NCBI GenBank assembly: GCA_030248215.1
Contig: JASANG010003338.1
Span: 248,001 to 312,000 of the forward strand
Length of the DNA stretch: 64,000 nt
Reading direction: 5' to 3'
Source: Enoplolaimus lenunculus
Lineage: Eukaryota; Nematoda; Enoplea; Enoplida; Thoracostomopsidae
The translations under genes were made by a program, and so were the position numbers. Below are positions 57,501 to 64,000 of the stretch, piece after piece. Every line of letters starts with the position of its first letter. The stretch's first letter is position 1. The notes beneath the pieces were generated by a model. The model worked only from the letters and a program-made list of their open reading frames with translations, was not told the DNA's origin and did no database searches.

Positions 57501-58776
57501 AGTTAATACCGTTTGTTTTGCGCCTTAAATCTTAAGCTTTCCGTGCGTTTGCAACACCTATAACTCAAACCAAAAATAGCATAAGCTTAAACTAGTGTTT
57601 TAAACTTAAAAATAAGTTAAGAAGTTAAGTTGGAATTTCTTGGACGAATTTTTTTTATCTTTTAACTAATTAGTGTATGAGTGACAGCGAAAATGCAGAA
57701 CTTTCACAAAATCTCTTTGAAACAAGAATGTTGTTTTAATTTATGCTTACTTGTCAACGTGTTTGATGACTGAATGCTGACAACTGTCGTACGATGGTAA
57801 TTCATTAAGCAAAAAGTTGAAGAAAATTAGTTCTCAAACAAATTTTGGCCTTTTGTTACTTGCGTTTCCGGGTCAGTGCCTGATATTTTAGGACCGTTTG
57901 CGCCTGTGGCGCATAAAGCATTGCAAGTTTTATTTCTACATACGCAATTCGCGGAGTGAAGGATACGGTCCGTGCAAAAAATGGTTAAGTGAACGAATTA
58001 CCAATGCCGGAGCAGGTTAATGTGGGGGCCGCCCAAAATTACGAGGTATGGGCTCCTTGTGATGATCAAAATATATTTCAATTTTTGATATAAAATTTTA
58101 TAAGGGCGGGAGCCACTCTTTGAATCGCCCGGGTGGGCCCTCAAATCGAAGGTATTGATGGTGACTGGTCCGGCCCTGCCAATTAGATCGCTCGCATGTA
58201 AATACCAACGCCAGTTGAAATGTGGCCGCATACAACTACGATGCCAATTTTATATGGCCAAACGGAACAGACATAGAAATACGAGAATATCACAATTGGC
58301 AAACCATTGGCAATGGCAAAAAGTAACGTATATGGTAGTTAGTTGTACAATTTCTTAACCAGTTTACGCTAAGGATTATGTTCAAGCATATGTTTATGAA
58401 ATGACTTAACCCATGCCAGAGCGTTAACTAAAACCTGAATAACAGAATATATTATTGACACGGTTCGTGCCGATAAATACACATCCAACTCAATCCCGGT
58501 CAGCGGCGGATGTTTGTGCATTCAGAAGTCCAACATTCAAACGTATATACTTTTATACCTCAATGTTCGAAAAGTCATCATCAAAAAAACATATTTTAAA
58601 AAGTATATAAACTCTTTTCAGTTATAAATTTTTCACAATGAATTTTTCAAATTAAAAACATTTTTTAAAAACAAGGTTTTTCACTGAACAAACAAATAAC
58701 CGATCATGCGGCTTGTTATTAAAAGTGCAACTGCTGTTTACACGCGGACACATTGCTATGTGGACTGTCTGCAACG

Positions 58777-59213
58777 TACTGTAGTGAGTGACCCGTATAA
58801 TAGGGGGCGTAATAAGAGGTGGGGGTACCTTTTTTGAGTGCCAATCAATAGGGTTTTGTATCTCTAATAAGAGTCCGTAAGCGGATAATCTGTAAACCCC
58901 CTAATTAGAGTTCATAAATGCCAATTATCTCAATTATAGTGCATAAATGACTTTAGTACCATATAAAGTTGAGTTCGAAATGTTATAGCATATTTAAGTT
59001 TTGAAATCACATTCTTAAGTACAGCATTGTATTATCGCTCAAGCTTTCAATACAAGACAAATAAATGTTTAATACAACAAATAGTTGCAATACTGGATAT
59101 ATATCAGCAAAGAAAAGCTGTGGACGGCGGGTTAAAATAAATAACAGTTCGTAACCAGTTAAGAAGGAGGGGTATCCTCTACAGAGACCAAATAAATATC
59201 AGTCCCTACAGTA
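58777..59213 (-). repeat. Family A, near-full copy, minus
   Basis: It begins TACTGTAGTGAGTGACCCG and ends aaatatcagtccctacagta. The right inverted end is shortened. A family F end (ggttgcgctatacttaa) follows directly at 59226. Confidence 0.8.
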
Positions 59214-59472
59214 AACAGTGGTAAACGGTTGCGCTATACTTAACTGTGGTACAAGCAGTGCCTAGAACCCCGTGACCTTGTGAATGACACTCGTCATGTG
59301 TGGGAACCACTCAAATTGATGCCACGAATGTCTGGACATCAAGGTAAAAATTAGACAAATCTATAAAGAACCAGATCATTATTGAAAGAGTGTGTTGCTC
59401 AGATTTTAAAAATGTTAACGAGGCCACACGTGAGAAGTGTGGATTTCGGAGTAAGTTTTCTACAAAGTGCTA

Positions 59473-59721
59473 TTAACCCTATCTCACATGAATATTTTCT
59501 ATTTCTCCTGAGACCTACTTTTATGCTACGATTCGAACTCCAGTGACTGGAGTGGGAGGCGTATACCATCACCACTCAGCTATAGGAGCGTCTCAAGTCT
59601 TGCGGTGATTTAGTACTATGTATACGTGTTGCAATTGTTAAACACGGTGCGATATACATTATTTAATGTATATACACTGCGCTGGGTTGCCTATAGGCAA
59701 CTCAATGTGAGAAGGGGTTAA
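59473..59721 (-). repeat. piggyBac-like MITE with tRNA-like core, copy 4
   Basis: It begins TTAACCCTATCTCACATG and ends ATGTGAGAAGGGGTTAA, with exact TTAA on both sides. On the minus strand it carries tagctgagtggtgatggt and then ctggagttcgaatcgtag. It is the cleanest copy, about 249 bp. Confidence 0.85.
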
Positions 59722-59811
59722 ATTTGTGGCGTTATCTGTAAAACAGGTCGGACTCAGCTGAAGTTGGCATCGGGTTTCTTAGATTTTAAGATCAAACGTT
59801 AACAATTTTAA

Positions 59812-59955
59812 TCAGGCCCACAGCCAGCTCCCCTTTTTACCAAGAACTACTTAATTTTCAGGAGGGACATACAAGAGGTTTTCGAAGCCTTAAAACCAAG
59901 GTTGAAAACTTATACATGGGCTGAGCTCCCCTGGTTTTCCTCCGGCTACGTGTCC
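59812..59955 (+). repeat. Family I, diverged copy
   Basis: It begins caggcccacagccagctccc and ends cctccggctacgtgtccg, with gggacatacaagaggttttc inside. Confidence 0.6.
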
Positions 59956-62186
59956 GTTATTAATTCAGGGTCGGAGCCATATTAACATACTATTGACCAG
60001 GTTAAACTAAATAACTTTCTGGAAGGGACTACAGCTTTCACATAACTTACAAGCGTTTCTATACACTTTTGTAATGTTGGCCAAATTATTGCAAAGAAAG
60101 TAAGTCTCTCTTAGCCACCTGTGCAGTATGGTCCGATTTATAATGAGATTACTTCAACTTTAAGGAGAACAATAGTTCGTTTCTATAAAAATAACAGGTA
60201 TATTTTTCAACTAGAGTCCCAGGCGTAATTTTGTTTCCGAGAAAAATGTTTTGCTATTACCTAAAACCAATCGACGGCAACGAAATCGTGAAAATTAAGT
60301 CCCAACGGACTTTAAACAGGAGCTATAATTTGCTTCTACTTAATTATGCCATCTTTCTGTCTTTAGAAACATTTCCACTCAGCGCACTATTTTTCAACGT
60401 AGTACCATATTTTTTCGTTATAATTATTGAAAAAATAACCCTTGTGCAGTATTTTAGGTTTCCATGGTAACATTTTTGTTTGCGCAAAATAGTTACCAAC
60501 AACTAAGTTCAATTAGCTAAAAAATTTCATTTCAAACTGATCGAACGATGGGGGCAGACGAGTGCAACCCTCCTTCCTGCAAAATTTTGTTCTGTTTAGA
60601 AGATTTCAATTCTAACTGCAAGTCATGTGAAATCCACATTATTCCTGTGTTAAAATTAATTTTTTCGGGAACCTACGTGTTGAGTTAGCTACGAATCTTA
60701 TACTTCAGTAAATATATAATGAAAATTTAATATTAATGCAGTTAAAATGCTTAGTATCATCAGCTCGAGCTATTATGAATATTAACAACTGTTGTTTCCA
60801 AGGACACGGGAGCAATTTGTCTCTTGGAGTTTCAAACGGGGTCGAAGTTGCTTACTTCGTAAATTTGGAGCGATTAAACATTTGATTTTGGGCTTATCTC
60901 GTATCGAATCTGGTTTTGCCAGTCAGCCAAGGGTGGCAGAGTAGTTTTGAAAACTGAGGAAGCTACATCAGCGAAAAATATAGCGTATTTTTTGGTGTTA
61001 ATGATTTCATTTTCATCACAACCTTTTGTTTTGGCGGGGTTTAGAGGTCTCAACGATACTATATACCGTTCTAAATGTGACGATTGGTACCCTACCCAGA
61101 CACCAGTTGGGGGGCGCGTGGTTATTACCATGTAAATACCGTATTTCGAAAACACGTTTAGCTCGTCGTCTCACTAAACAAACAGTTTTGAAAGGCTAAA
61201 AATTTCTAATTTTTAAGATTTTATTTACCAGAAACTTCAATGGCAAACAACCAAACAACATCAATCTACAGGCCAGTGCGTGTTTGAGCTGCCCTGCACA
61301 AAAATTAGTTTCTGGGACATTTCAGTTGCTACTTCCCTAACAAAATCCCGGATACGTTACTGGGCACGACAGCAATAAGCATTGCAAAGCGTTTCTGCAA
61401 CCAACGCTGTACGAGGCTCGCGTACCATGTGTGTCTAGTTAAACGATGGCTAATTGAAGTGTATACAAAACTGATGATCACAGATACCAATTTTGGGAGT
61501 GTTTGGGCACGAACTGGTTCACTAGGCAACAATATTTCACTTCTACTCGGCTTAACGTAGCAGGCATCCGCGAATCGTACCGCCGCCCAAACTCACAAAC
61601 ATCTTCACGCTGCGCTCTCGCCCCTGGTTCACAACTAAATTAATTCAATGTTAAGACAAATGTTCTTGACCCACCTATAAATCTTCCTGCCGCATCTAGT
61701 AACAATTCCTGGTGACGAGCCTAGCTATAGGGATTACCAAGATAGCAAAATCTATTAAAAATATCTCATAAATAATACAGTGTGGTTTAGATCAATCGTG
61801 ATAAAAGAGACAATTTATTTATTGGAAATTTGACAAATATATTTATTTAGCAGATTTCTGGTTTATTGTAAGATCACACGAAGTATCTATCATTGTTTCG
61901 ACACAGAAATTTGAAGTGCTGTCGAATGCTGTCTTATATCTTACCAGCTTATACCATCCCACGTGTGTAGCCAGGAAGTTCATCACAGTTTTTCACTCAT
62001 TCCGCGGTTCTGCAGTATCTGCATCAAAACGGTTCTGGTGAACTCAAAAAGTATATGTAATAAGCTCATGGAAAAAAATACACGTGACGGTATTTTTGAA
62101 TATTTAATAGAATTCACGTTTGTGTAGCGTATAAACGTCTGGTATTGCATATTCCTTCAAATGGTAAGGAGTTTTATCTACCTACT

Positions 62187-62618
62187 TAGTGTAGTGACCG
62201 GAATAAGAGGGGGAACTGATATCTATTGGCCTCTGGAGCAGGTACTTCTGTTCGGTTACGGACTGTTATTTATTTTAACCCGCCCTCCACCGCCCTTCGC
62301 TACTGATATATGTACATATATAATTACGGTATTGCAAAAATCCGTTGAATTAAACGTTTTTTGTATTGTGTCAAAAACTTGAGCGATAATGCAACGTTTA
62401 TACTTAGGAATGTACTTTCAAAATTTAAGTATCCTTTAAAGAGTCGAACTCAACTATATTTGGTCCTGGAATCATTTATGCGCTACAATTAAAGATAATT
62501 GACAGGGTTAAGGGATTCTATTTCTTTACGGACAGTTATTAGGAATGCGGACTACTATTGATAAGGACTCAGAATGGAAACCCCCTCTTTACTACTCCCT
62601 CTTATTTGGGTCACCACA
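62187..62618 (+). repeat. Family A, near-full copy
   Basis: It begins agtgtagtgaccggaataag and ends ccctcttatttgggtcacca. Two small internal deletions shorten it. Confidence 0.8.
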
Positions 62619-62737
62619 TCAATAAATAAGACGGTTTCAACCCCAGAAAAGAAAGTGGGGCTCAGTCCTCGAGATGGGTTTCATGGGACCGCACGGGGCG
62701 GGGTGGAGCGGAACGAACTTAGAGTTTCCGTGCGGCA

Positions 62738-62850
62738 CAGTGGCGTATCAAGAAATTTGGATTGGGGGAGCCGCATCCTGCCAGGTCCCTGCATTTTGTT
62801 TCCACATAAAAGTGAGCTTAGAACTGGTCAGTCCTGGCCCATTTAAATTT
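62738..62850 (+). repeat. Family J fragment
   Basis: It begins cagtggcgtatcaagaaatt, then tggattgggggagcc. It has a hAT-type CAGTGGCG end and no right end is seen. Confidence 0.4.
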
Positions 62851-63239
62851 TTGAACGCGATATATGACGTTGGCTGGCCAAGCTTTCAAGGTCGGCTCCG
62901 AAATCATTTCCAGAGCCTGGAACTGTCTCAAATCGTTTCTTTATTCGGTAACCAAACAGGAACACCCTTTGCCCATTATTTATTATTTTTAGTTTTGAGC
63001 TAATTAGGTTGGGCAATTTGACAATGACGTTTTCTTCGAACAATCGAGAAGTTAACAGTAAATTTTGTATTTGATGTAAATTCTGTCGCACAAACTGATT
63101 ACTATGACAGGACCCCCATATGGTGCAAAACGAAGTAAACTCCATCTCTGCTGTTCCCGCAGCCAGATGCTCATAGCGGTTTTTTCGCCAGAAACGCGTT
63201 CCGGTGCAAGAAAGCAGGCACTAGTAACAGCCTTTAATA

Positions 63240-63676
63240 TACTGTATAGACCCGAATAAGAAGGGGGTAATAAGAAGGGGTCCCCATTTTGAGTCCGAAT
63301 CAATAGGAGTCCGTATCCCTAATAAGAGTCCGTAAGCGGATAGGGTCCCTAAACCCTAGTTGGAGTCCATAAATTTCAATTAACCCGAATAGTAGCGCAT
63401 AAATGACTCCAGGACCAAATAATTTGAGTTCAAAACTTTAAAGCGTACTTAAATTTTGAAAGTACAAAGTATACACTTGTATTATCGCTCAAGCTATTGA
63501 CACAAGACAAATAAACGTTTAATTTAACGAATAATTGCAGTAGCGGATATATCAGTAACGAAGGGCGGCGGAGCGTGGGTTCAAGATAAATAACAGTCCG
63601 TACCCGAATAACAAGGGGGATACCCTCTGAAGAGGTCAAATAAATATCAGTCCCCTTTTATTCGGGTCACTACAAT
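63240..63676 (-). repeat. Family A, near-full copy, minus
   Basis: It begins TACTGTATAGACCCGAATAA and ends ttttattcgggtcactacaa. Together with 62187-62618 it makes an inverted pair about 620 bp apart. Confidence 0.85.
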
Positions 63677-63709
63677 AGCTTTCTTGATATTAGACGTCAA
63701 AATTTTTAG

Positions 63710-63865
63710 CATGCGGTTCTCGTCCAATGCGAAGCTGTCAACGCCACTGTTGGTTTTGAAACCGTTCAACGTTGGTGTGACATTCCGGGCGTTGTTTGCC
63801 AAATGCATCCACTGCCAGCTAATTATGGATGTAGTCAGGGTCCAACCATGGACCCAAGATTGAGT
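63710..63865 (+). CDS. Candidate Cys-containing exon near right edge
   Basis: A tract rich in T followed by tttttag precedes an open frame reading HAVLVQCEAVNATVGFE and continuing VQRWCDIPGVVCQMHPLP before a stop. The region is more GC-rich than its surroundings. The Cys and Trp spacing looks protein-like and could be part of an extracellular domain, but I do not recognise it. No convincing donor is seen before the stop. It starts about 35 bp after an inverted-repeat element. It may be part of a gene entering from the right. Confidence 0.22.
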
Positions 63866-64000
63866 TGATAAAAACGTGGACCCCTGTATAATTGGTCAAT
63901 TTAAATTTTATCTTTTCGAACCAGTCTTCACAAACCCATTGCGAGAGCGGGCCCAGAGTCCGAAGCCTCACTGTCCTCCAATATGATTCGCTCCTAAACC

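Larger units (their letters stand above)
56067..64000. other. Region upstream of exon 1A
   Basis: This is the putative 5' flank of the gene. It contains repeats at 56.6, 57.3, 58.8, 59.2, 59.5, 59.8, 62.2, 62.7 and 63.2 kb and one weak plus-strand exon candidate at 63.7 kb. The stretches 56.77-57.29, 57.5-58.77 and 59.96-62.18 kb show nothing else. Promoter elements cannot be assigned with confidence. Confidence 0.5.

Overview
The window looks like a piece of an AT-rich, intron-rich genome of an invertebrate animal. The coding signal is a set of short exons with GT-AG boundaries, spread over tens of kilobases and separated by introns packed with small non-autonomous transposons. I cannot name the species. 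A tunicate or another repeat-rich invertebrate would fit, but nothing in the window settles it.

One gene dominates. Its exons are all on the minus strand between about 56.07 kb and 0.81 kb, and splicing them gives the order and motifs of PLEKHG5 (Syx/GEF720/Tech), a RhoA-directed exchange factor. In transcript order the parts are a Ras-binding-like region (50183-50333, 49276-49425), linker exons (35764-35891, 22607-22810, 7156-7299), a DH domain (6038-6628, 5083-5226, 4691-4828) and a PH domain (4024-4140, 2492-2639, 810-928). Reading frame is kept across every junction proposed. The C-terminal tail lies beyond the left edge or was not recognised.

Five further exons start with ATG, end at a donor in phase 0, and sit upstream of different phase-0 acceptors (55911-56066, 52194-52469, 37840-38319, 24727-25362, 8323-8499). 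The simplest reading is alternative promoters. The two distal first exons give proteins with the Ras-binding-like region, and the three internal ones give proteins without it. The DH domain carries an unusual loop of about 70 residues, and several normally conserved residues are replaced.

Most of the rest is repeats: at least ten families of short inverted-repeat elements. They include a roughly 430-440 bp element with 27 bp inverted ends (eight copies or fragments), a TTAA-flanked piggyBac-like element with a tRNA-like core (four copies), hAT-like elements (one with a perfect 8 bp target duplication), GC-rich fold-back elements, and tRNA-derived SINE-like units. There is also a 1.1 kb minisatellite at 44.1-45.3 kb, and degenerate TTAGGC-like runs are scattered through unrelated elements. 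Nested insertions occur at 10.3-10.9 kb and 53.0-53.6 kb. Fold-back elements lie within about 150 bp downstream of the donors of four of the five alternative first exons.

The rightmost 8 kb has no recognised exon of the main gene. A weak plus-strand exon candidate lies at 63710-63865. A signal-peptide-like exon candidate (55509-55745, minus) lies in the first intron.
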